14,382 bases of DNA from an uncultured Collinsella sp. (GCA_902489955.1 CABUBY010000041.1:1-14382); one strand, 5' to 3'. Positions 7,946 to 14,262 are shown, counted from the stretch's first letter. Program-made: numbers and translations. Notes: generated by a model from the letters alone, not told the origin.

Positions 7946-7965
7946 ACCAACGATTGGTACAACCG
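7946..7965. promoter_or_regulatory. Possible GntR/FadR-type operator before the dehydratase
   Basis: TTGGTACAACCG (7954-7965) contains TGGTACAACCG, which fits the FadR-type pattern TNGTNNNACNA except for the last base. It overlaps a second dyad, ACCAA-CGA-TTGGT (7946-7958). The site is 25-44 bases before the dehydratase ATG, where a promoter would be expected, and next to the remains of an FCD regulator that could once have bound it. No clear -35/-10 pair is seen. Confidence 0.35.
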
Positions 7966-7989
7966 TTCAAATCAAAAGAGGAGAGCATC

Positions 7990-9768
7990 ATGGACGAGAA
8001 GACCAAGGTACAGATTCAGCAGGAGGCAGCCGACCTGGTTGCCAAGCTGCAGCCGCGTTCCGGCAAGTTTCGCACCATCAGCCCCGAGATGGACCCGCTG
8101 CGCCTGGGCTCTGGCTGGACGATCGAGGACCTGGACAAGCCGCAGGTCATTATCGAGTCGACGTTTGGCGACTCGCACCCGGGTTCTGCCGGCCTGTTTG
8201 AGCTGGTCGAGGAGGTCCGTGCCGGCGTCGCCGAGGCTGGCGGTCACGGTGCCCGTTACTTCTGCACCGATATCTGCGACGGCGAGGCCCAGGGCCACGA
8301 TGGCATCAACTACTCGCTGCCCAGCCGCGACATGATCGCCAACATGATCGAGATCCACGCCAAGGCCACCCCGTTCGATGCCGGTGTCTTCGTTGCCAGC
8401 TGCGATAAGGGCCTGCCCGCGAACCTCATGGCCATGGGCCGCATCAACATCCCCTCCATCGTCGTCACCGGCGGCGTCATGGATGCCGGTCCCGATCTGT
8501 TGACCCTGGAGCAGCTCGGCGCGATTTCTGCCCGTTACGAGCGCGGCGAGATCTCCCGCGAGGAGCTTGAGTTTGCCAAGCACAACGCATGCCCCAGCTG
8601 CGGCGCCTGCTCGTTTATGGGCACCGCGTCGACCATGCAGGTTACCGCCGAGGCCCTGGGCCTTATGCTCCCCGGCACGGCTCTGCTGCCCGCTACCAGC
8701 TCCGACCTGCGTGAGTTTGCGCGCGAGGCCGGCCGCCAGTCCGTGTGGCTCTCTGAGCACAACCTGTGCCCCCGCGACATCGTGACCAAGGAGTCCTTCG
8801 AGAACCTCATCATGGTCCACGGCGCCATCTCCGGTTCCACCAACTCGCTGCTGCACATTCCCGCGATCGCCCGCGAGTTTGGCATCGAGATGTCCGCCGA
8901 CGATTTCGATCGCCTGCACCGTGGCGCCCACTACCTGCTCAACGTTCGCCCCGCAGGCGAGTGGCCGGCGCAGTTCTTCTACTATGCGGGCGGCGTGCCG
9001 CGCATCATGGAGGAGATCAAGTCGATGCTCCACCTCGACGTTATGACCATCACCGGCAAGACTCTCGGCGAGAACCTCGAGGATCTCAAGAACAACGGCT
9101 ATTACGAGAAGTGCGGTCGTTACCTTGAGAAGTGGAATCTCAAGCGCGAGGACATCATTCGCCCGTTTGACCAGGCCTTCGGCACCGACGGTTCCATCGC
9201 CATCCTCCACGGCAATCTTGCTCCCGAGGGCGCCGTCGTCAAGCACACGGTTGTTCCGCGCGAGATGTTCCAGGCCACGCTTAAGGCACGTCCGTTCGAT
9301 TGCGAGGAGGACGCCATTCACGCCGTCCTGACGCACGAGGTCAAGCCCGGCGATGCCGTTATCATTCGCTATGAGGGACCCAAGGGTTCCGGTATGCCCG
9401 AGATGTTCTACACCACCGAGGCTATCGCCAGCGATCCCGAGCTGGGTGCGAGCATTGCCCTGATCACCGATGGCCGCTTCTCCGGCGCCTCCAAGGGCCC
9501 GGCTATCGGTCACGTTTCGCCCGAGGCTGCCGTGGGCGGCCCGATTGCCCTGATCGAGGAAGGCGACCTGATCCAAATCAATATTCCCGAGCGCTCGCTG
9601 TCCATCGTGGGTATCGCCGGCAAGGAGATGGAGCCGGCCGAGGTCGACGCCGTCCTGGCCGAGCGTCGCGCCGCCTGGAAGCCTAAGGCTAATCGTTACA
9701 CCTCCGGCACGCTCAAGTTCTTTACCGAGCATGCAGTTTCCGCCATCCAGGGTGGCTACATGGAGTAG
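7990..9768 (+). CDS. IlvD/Edd-family dehydratase, probable sugar-acid (aldonate) dehydratase
   Basis: A 592-residue enzyme of the Fe-S dehydratase family, which removes water from dihydroxy acids or aldonates; on an aldonate the product is a 2-keto-3-deoxy acid such as KDG. Landmarks: GDSHPGSAGLFEL near residues 57-70; CDGEAQGHDG with C96; SCDK with C138; ACPSCGACSFMGTASTM with C201, C204 and C207; and GGRFSG-type residues DGRFSGASKGPAIGH in the C-terminal domain. The usual first cluster ligand, a PCN or PCH motif, is replaced by SHPG, while C93 and C96 appear where most relatives have SDG. The ATG follows AAAAGAGGAGAG. The permease remnant upstream and KDG-forming enzymes nearby favour a sugar acid over branched-chain amino-acid synthesis; the substrate is not proven. 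Confidence 0.82.
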   Translation: MDEKTKVQIQQEAADLVAKLQPRSGKFRTISPEMDPLRLGSGWTIEDLDKPQVIIESTFGDSHPGSAGLFELVEEVRAGVAEAGGHGARYFCTDICDGEAQGHDGINYSLPSRDMIANMIEIHAKATPFDAGVFVASCDKGLPANLMAMGRINIPSIVVTGGVMDAGPDLLTLEQLGAISARYERGEISREELEFAKHNACPSCGACSFMGTASTMQVTAEALGLMLPGTALLPATSSDLREFAREAGRQSVWLSEHNLCPRDIVTKESFENLIMVHGAISGSTNSLLHIPAIAREFGIEMSADDFDRLHRGAHYLLNVRPAGEWPAQFFYYAGGVPRIMEEIKSMLHLDVMTITGKTLGENLEDLKNNGYYEKCGRYLEKWNLKREDIIRPFDQAFGTDGSIAILHGNLAPEGAVVKHTVVPREMFQATLKARPFDCEEDAIHAVLTHEVKPGDAVIIRYEGPKGSGMPEMFYTTEAIASDPELGASIALITDGRFSGASKGPAIGHVSPEAAVGGPIALIEEGDLIQINIPERSLSIVGIAGKEMEPAEVDAVLAERRAAWKPKANRYTSGTLKFFTEHAVSAIQGGYME

Positions 9769-9816
9769 CGCCCGGGCGCATCAAATTTCCCCTCTCATAG
9801 ATGCGTGGCACGAAAA

Positions 9817-9848
9817 GCTCCGAGCTCACACGAGCTCGGGGCCTTTTT
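9817..9848 (+). terminator. Intrinsic terminator of the dehydratase gene
   Basis: GCTCCGAGCTC (9817-9827) pairs with GAGCTCGGGGC (9832-9842) over 11 bp including one U-G, with loop ACAC, followed by CTTTTT. AAAA precedes the stem, so it could also stop a minus-strand transcript reading out of the AAA ATPase gene. It begins 48 bases after the dehydratase stop. Confidence 0.88.
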
Positions 9849-9870
9849 CGTCTGGATTGGGGACGCATAG

Positions 9871-9998
9871 CCGGACGTAAACAATTTGCGTCTGGTAATA
9901 AGCGTACGAAAGCGCAATTTACGTCTTAATTCCGTACGCAAATCAAGACGAAAACCGTTTACGTCTGCTTTAAATCCGTACGAAAACGGTTTTCGTCT
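9871..9998. repeat. Array of four imperfect dyads, GACGNAAA...TTTNCGTC type
   Basis: Four related inverted repeats lie one after another at 9871-9895, about 9903-9928, 9946-9966 and 9980-9996. The last is a perfect arm pair ACGAAAAC/GTTTTCGT around one G; the third is AGACGAAAAC/GTTTACGTCT with one mismatch. Several units are preceded by CCGTACG. Centre spacings are about 30, 41 and 32 bases. Reading frames here give only short basic peptides shaped by the repeats, so the stretch is taken as non-coding. It lies between the dehydratase terminator and the 3' end of the ATPase gene. Confidence 0.55.
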
Positions 9999-10017
9999 TG
10001 CAGGGCAGTTGCCGTTT

Positions 10018-11109
10018 CTACAGTTCAACTTCCAGTTCGGCTTTGTGCTCGTAGAGGTAGTCGCGCATGTAGGGGATGGCAAATGAGACCTTGCCGTACG
10101 AGGGAGCCTCGATAATCGATTCTCTTAACAGGCGGCTGCGGACGGAACTCACCTGTTGAGGCGTTTTGTTTAGGGCATCGGCAACCATGCTGGTCGAGCT
10201 CGTCTGCCCCAAAGACGCCATGCTCAGCAGATAAGCGATGCACGTGGGCGGAATGCGCTGCAGCGCGGGCTCAATCACCATGGCGCAGAAGCGTTCGCGT
10301 GCCGTTGCAATGCCGCGCTCGGCTTCTTCTTCTCCAATAATCGCTGTATGTGCGCGTCTCGCCAACTGCCATGCGTAGTATCCAACGAGTTGGATCATGA
10401 AAGGATAGCCTTGCGTTGCCTCGGCAAGTTGGCCGGCAATACCTGACTGCAACTCCATGCCAGACGCTTCAATGGTTTCCTCGAGGGAGTACGACACTTC
10501 GGTTACTGCCACAGCCTTCAGGTCAAAGGGGAGGGCACGGCGCAAAAACGTAAGTGTCTTTCCGTTGATGATGCTTTCAATCATCGAAGGCAGCCCAGCA
10601 AAAACAAAGGCGATATCAAGGTCTTCGCCGATAACCTGCTGAATCGCAATGGAGAGCGTTCGGACCTCATCGAGCTCTGCGTCTTGAACTTCGTCGAGAG
10701 TGATGAGCAGGCCATTTCCATTCTTGGTTATTGTCTGTCTCATGGCGTCGCGTAGCGATGGGCCGATTCGCTCAATATCTATGCTGCCGATGGATATGCC
10801 AGCTACGGTGGGCTCAAATCTGGCGTGCTTGGCCTGGAATTTGGGCTGCAGCTGTTCGAGAATGCGCTGGCAAAGTCCCTCGGTTGCGACCTCTTTTATG
10901 ACCGTCCAGCCACGGCTTTGCGCCAAACGTGAGCACTCGTCAAGGAGGACCGTCTTGCCCGTTCCACGGACGCCGGCTATGCGCATTAGGCGTCCCGGGG
11001 CACCAGGCCCGTTGACGAGGCCCTCATTGAATTCTTCGAGCACATCTTCGCGGCCGATAATCGTGGGAGGTGTTTTACCTGCTGTGGGCTTAAAAGGGTT
11101 TGTTTGCAT
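10018..11109 (-). CDS. ORC1/Cdc6-like AAA ATPase with C-terminal winged-helix region
   Basis: A 363-residue ATP-binding protein of the AAA_16/ORC-type group. It opens with NPFKPTAGKTPPTIIGRE, the usual lead-in that recognises the nucleotide; Walker A is GVRGTGKT at 46-53, Walker B LLITLDE at 134-140, and a sensor-1-like segment is VFAGLPSM near 169-176. Residues ~285-350 look like a helix-turn-helix/winged-helix region (SMVADALNKTPQQVSSVRSRLL). It has no signal peptide or membrane helices. ATG 11109 is preferred because AAGGTGG lies five bases before it; the GTG at 11118 falls inside that site. It is a single gene with no partner protein, preceded by seven 10-bp repeats. Relatives include archaeal and actinobacterial stand-alone ATPases of unknown role; a DNA-binding or regulatory function is inferred. 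Confidence 0.82.
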   Translation of the reverse strand: MQTNPFKPTAGKTPPTIIGREDVLEEFNEGLVNGPGAPGRLMRIAGVRGTGKTVLLDECSRLAQSRGWTVIKEVATEGLCQRILEQLQPKFQAKHARFEPTVAGISIGSIDIERIGPSLRDAMRQTITKNGNGLLITLDEVQDAELDEVRTLSIAIQQVIGEDLDIAFVFAGLPSMIESIINGKTLTFLRRALPFDLKAVAVTEVSYSLEETIEASGMELQSGIAGQLAEATQGYPFMIQLVGYYAWQLARRAHTAIIGEEEAERGIATARERFCAMVIEPALQRIPPTCIAYLLSMASLGQTSSTSMVADALNKTPQQVSSVRSRLLRESIIEAPSYGKVSFAIPYMRDYLYEHKAELEVEL

Positions 11110-11128
11110 GTGAGCCACCTTTGCTCAA

Positions 11129-11200
11129 GATATAGCAAGATATAGCAAAGTATAGCAAGATATAGCAAATTATAGTGAGATATAGCAACGTATAGCGCTG
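11129..11200. repeat. Seven tandem 10-bp repeats (TATAGCAAGA) upstream of the AAA ATPase
   Basis: Units start exactly every ten bases from 11131 to 11191: TATAGCAAGA, TATAGCAAAG, TATAGCAAGA, TATAGCAAAT, TATAGTGAGA, TATAGCAACG, TATAGCGCTG. TATAG is invariant. On the minus strand each unit offers TTGCTATA, and -10-like TATAAT and TATACT occur at two units, so the array overlaps the likely ATPase promoter, starting about 20 bases before its ATG. The period matches one DNA turn, placing all copies on one face of the helix. Confidence 0.8.
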
Positions 11201-11222
11201 TTTGCGGGTTCTTACGGTGGTG

Positions 11223-11903
11223 CTATTTCCCGAATGCCGCGCGCACAAAGCGCTGGGCGAACAGCTTATTAGCGATGTTGATGACATGGCCCAAGAACAG
11301 CGCCGAGATGGCGGTGGTCACGCCAAAGCCGCCCAGGTTGTGCATGAGCGCGAGCGACAGAACGAGAGACACGGCGACATGCGAGCAGTCGAACACGACT
11401 TTTACGTCGCCAAAGCGGCGTTTAATCTTTTCGGCAATGACCTGCACCAGGCCGTCGGGCGCGTTGGGGACAACGCCCATGTTGACGACGAGGCTTACGC
11501 CAAATGCAGTGACAGCGAGGGAGAGCAGCATGGTCTCAACCTGTATGGGGAGTGCTGCGGGATGCAGCGGGTTGACCGCCATGAAGAAGTCGGTGAAGCC
11601 GCCAATGAGCGTTGAGAAGCACAGCTCGAGCAGGATGCGCGGCTGGAACTCGCGTCGCAAGATAGTGAATTGTGCCACGATGTAGGCGACATAGGTAGCA
11701 GTGATCCAAAAGCCGAGCGTCTTGCCCGTGAGCATGGATAGGGTTGTGGCAAAGCACATGAGCGCGGCGATGCCCAGGCCGGATGCCGTCTGGAGACTCA
11801 TGCCGAGTGCCAGTACTGCAACGCCCGCCAGATACATCAGCATCCTGATGACGGTATGGAACCAATCGATCTTCTCGCCATTCATGATGATGAGCGGTCG
11901 CAT
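11223..11903 (-). CDS. YczE/YyaS/YitT-family integral membrane protein
   Basis: A 226-residue protein with about five hydrophobic helices: residues ~15-35, 45-65, 70-90, 120-145 and 185-215. The N-terminal ALGMSLQTASGLGIAALMC resembles the first-helix motif of YczE-like proteins, a group of bacterial membrane proteins of unclear substrate. The central VVNMGVVPNAPDGLVQVIAEKIKRRFGDVK segment (V, P and D positions) matches the cytoplasmic loop of that family. The ATG has AAAGGACGG eight bases upstream. It is preceded by an unusually long structured leader with a terminator ending 30 bases before the start codon, suggesting control by attenuation. Its tail points toward the ATPase gene; the genes are separated by 113 bases holding the 10-bp repeats. 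No function is claimed. Confidence 0.75.
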   Translation of the reverse strand: MRPLIIMNGEKIDWFHTVIRMLMYLAGVAVLALGMSLQTASGLGIAALMCFATTLSMLTGKTLGFWITATYVAYIVAQFTILRREFQPRILLELCFSTLIGGFTDFFMAVNPLHPAALPIQVETMLLSLAVTAFGVSLVVNMGVVPNAPDGLVQVIAEKIKRRFGDVKVVFDCSHVAVSLVLSLALMHNLGGFGVTTAISALFLGHVINIANKLFAQRFVRAAFGK

Positions 11904-11930
11904 GTTGCTACCCGTCCTTTCGGTTGTGTG

Positions 11931-12010
11931 AAAAAACTGACCCGGACCGGCAAAAGAGGGTTATCGGAGGCACTGCTGTTAAAGCAGAAAAGCCGGCCCC
12001 ACGGTCAGTT
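11931..12010 (-). promoter_or_regulatory. Intrinsic terminator (attenuator) in the leader of the YczE-like gene
   Basis: On the minus strand AACTGACC (12010-12003) pairs perfectly with GGTCAGTT (11942-11935), with a second helix GCCGG/CCGGC (11996-11992 with 11951-11947) inside and a small CTGCT/AGCAG hairpin (11987-11973) within that. The outer stem is followed at once by TTTTTT (complement of 11931-11936). The gene's ribosome binding site lies just after. A terminator directly in front of a gene, behind a promoter, is the usual layout of an attenuator or riboswitch. Confidence 0.65.
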
Positions 12011-12021
12011 GTCTAGGAAGT

Positions 12022-12140
12022 GTCTCGCTGTGCCGGAATCGGACTGAAGAGCCAGCGAGACGGGAGGAAAGCAAATGACATTGCGTGGGCAATAGGATGC
12101 CAAGATGGTAGGGTGCGTCTTAGCATCCTATTGCTCACGC
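12022..12140 (-). ncRNA. Structured leader region with two long hairpins, upstream of the attenuator
   Basis: Hairpin A: a 9-bp perfect stem (12022-12030 with 12053-12061) and a 22-base loop. Hairpin B: an 18-bp stem (12083-12100 with 12123-12140) with one mismatch and a 22-base loop, which on the minus strand can extend by U-G and AAGA/TCTT to a 12-base terminal loop. Together with the terminator at 11931-12010 they fill most of the ~260-base leader expected from a minus-strand start near 12162. I could not match it to a known riboswitch class. This occupies most of the 487-base gene-free interval 11904-12390. Confidence 0.5.
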
Positions 12141-12143
12141 TCG

Positions 12144-12159
12144 ACGAAATCGGTTTCGT
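12144..12159. promoter_or_regulatory. Operator-like palindrome ACGAAATCGGTTTCGT at the YczE-side promoter
   Basis: The 16-base sequence has arms ACGAAA/TTTCGT around TCGG, with the central CG typical of LacI-family sites. It recurs as its reverse complement at 12269-12284. It lies just downstream of the minus-strand -10 (12169-12174), so a bound repressor would sit over the transcription start. Confidence 0.6.
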
Positions 12160-12168
12160 TTGAGCCTT

Positions 12169-12196
12169 AGTATACGCACGGGATTCTATTTGCAAA
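12169..12196 (-). promoter_or_regulatory. Probable promoter of the YczE-like gene
   Basis: On the minus strand TTTGCA (12196-12191) is followed after 16 bases by TATACT (12174-12169). This is a fair sigma-70-type pair and would start transcription near 12162, giving a leader of about 260 bases. It is flanked by the 12144 palindrome downstream and the GTGAACGTTCAC palindrome upstream. Confidence 0.45.
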
Positions 12197-12209
12197 GAGA
12201 AAAACAATA

Positions 12210-12227
12210 AAAAGTGAACGTTCACCT
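12210..12227. promoter_or_regulatory. LacI-type operator shared with dhuD, upstream of the HIT-gntP operon
   Basis: AAAAGTGAACGTTCACCT (12210-12227) contains the perfect palindrome GTGAACGTTCAC at 12214-12225 and is the exact reverse complement of 7284-7301. It lies 164 bases before the HIT gene start, between the divergent HIT and YczE-like genes. Confidence 0.7.
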
Positions 12228-12259
12228 AATCGTAACAACTCGTTGGCTGTATCATGGCG

Positions 12260-12293
12260 GTAGTCGATACGAAACCGATTTCGTATCGACTAC
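12260..12293. promoter_or_regulatory. 34-bp inverted repeat (extended ACGAAA/TTTCGT operator)
   Basis: Two perfect 15-base arms, GTAGTCGATACGAAA (12260-12274) and TTTCGTATCGACTAC (12279-12293), flank the four bases CCGA. The inner 16 bases are the reverse complement of the 12144-12159 site. TTGGCT at 12244-12249 and GATACG at 12266-12271 make a weak promoter pair for the HIT gene; if real, the palindrome covers its -10. It could also act as a transcript hairpin. Confidence 0.65.
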
Positions 12294-12322
12294 GCATGCG
12301 TTGTATCTGTCCATTATCTGGT

Positions 12323-12360
12323 GGTGTAAACGAGGGGTTACACCTGCCGCAAAAGCGGCA
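12323..12360 (+). promoter_or_regulatory. Two small hairpins in the HIT gene leader
   Basis: GGTGTAA (12323-12329) pairs with TTACACC (12338-12344); TGCCGC (12345-12350) pairs with GCGGCA (12355-12360) around AAAA. They end 18 bases before the GAAAGGA ribosome binding site (12379-12385). There is no T-run, so they are not a terminator; a role in message stability or translation is possible. Confidence 0.35.
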
Positions 12361-12390
12361 TTCATCATTGTCCAGATTGAAAGGATCACC

Positions 12391-12825
12391 ATGGAACAGC
12401 ATACCGATTGCTCGTACTGCATGTGCGGGACCGACAACACGCTCGTCGATGCCTTTGGCATCCCCATGCTTGACCTGCCTGCCAGCAAGCTCATCTTGTT
12501 TAAGGAGCAGAGTCATAAGGGCCGCGTAATCGTGGCCTCCAAGCAGCACGTCGATGACATCTCCTGCATGTCCGAGGAAGACGCCGCCGCCTTTATGGCC
12601 GATGTCCGCCACGTCGCGGCAGCGCTGCACAAGGCGTTCAATCCCGACAAGATTAACTTTGGTGCCTACGGCGACACCATGCATCACCTGCACGTGCATA
12701 TCGTCCCCAAGTACAAGGACGACCCGTTTGAGTTTGGCGACGTGTTTGCCATGAACCCCGGTCGCGTCACGCTCGAGTCGGCTCAGTACGACGAGATCGC
12801 CCAGGCAATTGTCGCCAACCTGTAA
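12391..12825 (+). CDS. HIT-family nucleotide hydrolase/transferase
   Basis: A 144-residue cytosolic protein of the histidine-triad superfamily, which cleaves or transfers nucleoside monophosphates (AMP-lysine, dinucleoside polyphosphates and similar). The triad is H99-L-H101-V-H103, followed by IVPKYKDD. An N-terminal cysteine cluster C7, C10, C12 resembles the metal-binding knuckle seen in several bacterial HIT proteins. ATG 12391 is chosen because GAAAGGA ends five bases upstream; the frame stays open back to a GTG inside the operator palindrome, which is not a credible start. The gntP gene follows after 66 bases with no terminator between, so they are probably co-transcribed. How a HIT enzyme helps sugar-acid transport is not evident. 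Confidence 0.88.
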   Translation: MEQHTDCSYCMCGTDNTLVDAFGIPMLDLPASKLILFKEQSHKGRVIVASKQHVDDISCMSEEDAAAFMADVRHVAAALHKAFNPDKINFGAYGDTMHHLHVHIVPKYKDDPFEFGDVFAMNPGRVTLESAQYDEIAQAIVANL

Positions 12826-12891
12826 GCGAGTAAAAGCGGCTATTTCGAATAGAAGCACTTGGCTTCATTGCCAGTTAAAAGGAGCTTATCT

Positions 12892-14226
12892 ATGAATGCA
12901 GGAGTTGTTTCACTCCTTTGGGTGCTGGTGGGCGTAGTCCTGCTGGTCGCCATGATCGTTAAGTTTAAAATCAACAGCATCATTGCGCTTATTCTTTCCG
13001 CCATTTTTATCGCCCTTGCCGACGGCATCTCTGTGGGCGACCTTGTCACCACCATGGAAGATGGACTGGGCGGAACGCTTAAGTCGCTTGCGCTGATCAT
13101 TATCTTTGGCGCAGCCATCGGAAAACTGATGACCGATTCGGGTGCCTCGCAGCAGATTGCCGACACTATCGTTGACAAGCTCGGTATTAAGCTGCTGCCT
13201 GTTGCGCTTCTGATCATCGGCGTTATCTTTGGTATGAGCATGTTCTACGAGGTGGCGTTCCTTATCGTTACGCCGCTCGTTATCAGCATCGCCAAAGAGG
13301 CCGACATCCCCTATATGCGCCTGATTATCCCGGCTGTTTCTGGTACCACGATGGGCCATTCTCTTTTTCCGCCGCAGCCTGGTCCTATGGCGCTGGTGAG
13401 TGCCTTTGGTGCCGAGGTTCCGCCGGTCTACATCTTTGGTCTGATCGTCACGATTCCGACACTTATCTGCTCTGGTCTTTTGCTGTGCCATTTCATCCCC
13501 GGTCTCGATGACATGCCGCTTGGCAATGTTATGAAGCCGGCGGAGCGCAGGCCCGCGGACGAGCTTCCGCCGTTCTGGCTTTCCATTCTGGTGCCGCTGT
13601 TCCCGGCAATCATCATGATTGGGGCTTCGATTATCAAGAACACGGTGGGCGAGGGTTGCTTTGCATACGATCTTGCCAGCTGCATCGGTAGCGCAGATAT
13701 CACTATGCTCATCACGATGATTCTTGCCATGGTTGCGTATGGTTATACGCGCGGCATGGATGGCGGAGAGATCTCTAGCTCTATGTCCGATGCTATCAAG
13801 GGCGTCGCGAACGTGCTGCTCGTTATCGGTGCCGGCGGCATCATGAAGCAGGTCATCATTACTTCTGGCGTTGGCGCGACGCTTGCCGACATGGTGAGCC
13901 TCATGCCGGTGTCGCCGCTGATTTTGGCTTGGGTGATCACGGTGGTCCTGCGCCTGCTCACCGGCCAGGGTACCGTCTCGGCCATCACCGCCGCCGGCGT
14001 CGTGGCACCTATGGTTACGCAGTTTGGCATCAACCCGGTGCTTGCAGTACTGGTCTGCGCCTGCGCATCCAATACCATCACGCCTATGTATGACGGCGGC
14101 TACCTGCTGTTCCAGCAGTCGTTTGGCCTGTCGATGAAGGATACCTATAAGACATGGGGCCTGTTGGAGCTCGTCAACTCCGTTGTCGGCCTCATCATGG
14201 TTCTAATCCTGAGCCTGTTTATCTAG
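12892..14226 (+). CDS. GntP-family sugar-acid:H+ symporter
   Basis: A 444-residue inner-membrane transporter with about twelve hydrophobic helices, of normal length for the gluconate permease family. MSMFYEVAFLIVTPLV and the loop FPPQPGPMALV (P160, P161, P163, G164, P165) are the central family motifs; CACASNTITP is the C-terminal conserved loop. Where classical gluconate permeases, including the fragment at 7711-7881, read SHVND-GFW, this protein reads TPMYDGGY (397-404), so it belongs to a different subgroup and the substrate may not be gluconate. The ATG has AAAAGGAG upstream. It ends in a strong terminator. The operator shared with dhuD suggests that it imports a hexuronate-derived acid; this is an inference. 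Confidence 0.88.
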   Translation: MNAGVVSLLWVLVGVVLLVAMIVKFKINSIIALILSAIFIALADGISVGDLVTTMEDGLGGTLKSLALIIIFGAAIGKLMTDSGASQQIADTIVDKLGIKLLPVALLIIGVIFGMSMFYEVAFLIVTPLVISIAKEADIPYMRLIIPAVSGTTMGHSLFPPQPGPMALVSAFGAEVPPVYIFGLIVTIPTLICSGLLLCHFIPGLDDMPLGNVMKPAERRPADELPPFWLSILVPLFPAIIMIGASIIKNTVGEGCFAYDLASCIGSADITMLITMILAMVAYGYTRGMDGGEISSSMSDAIKGVANVLLVIGAGGIMKQVIITSGVGATLADMVSLMPVSPLILAWVITVVLRLLTGQGTVSAITAAGVVAPMVTQFGINPVLAVLVCACASNTITPMYDGGYLLFQQSFGLSMKDTYKTWGLLELVNSVVGLIMVLILSLFI

Positions 14227-14262
14227 GCGAGAAACGCATAAGACAAGCGTGTCTCACCGCAA

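Noticed and set aside
9795..10086. Open frames on both strands giving short basic peptides with repeated RRKPF/RRKLF-like motifs
   Set aside because: The peptide repeats come directly from the DNA dyad array; no ribosome binding site, and one frame crosses the terminator.
11129..11200. CRISPR-like array
   Set aside because: Units are contiguous 10-mers without spacers and there are no cas genes.
11931..12140. Assignment of the YczE-side leader to a known riboswitch (TPP, cobalamin, guanidine, THF, ZTP, SAM)
   Set aside because: None of the conserved core sequences I know for these classes is visible on either strand.
12260..12293. 34-bp inverted repeat as a loxP-like recombination site
   Set aside because: The length match with loxP is coincidental: arms are 15 bases, there is no recombinase gene nearby, and the core recurs as an operator-like site.
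12214..12390. Possible N-terminal extension of the HIT protein from the GTG at 12214
   Set aside because: That GTG lies inside the operator palindrome, the extension crosses the 34-bp inverted repeat, and ATG 12391 has a good ribosome binding site.
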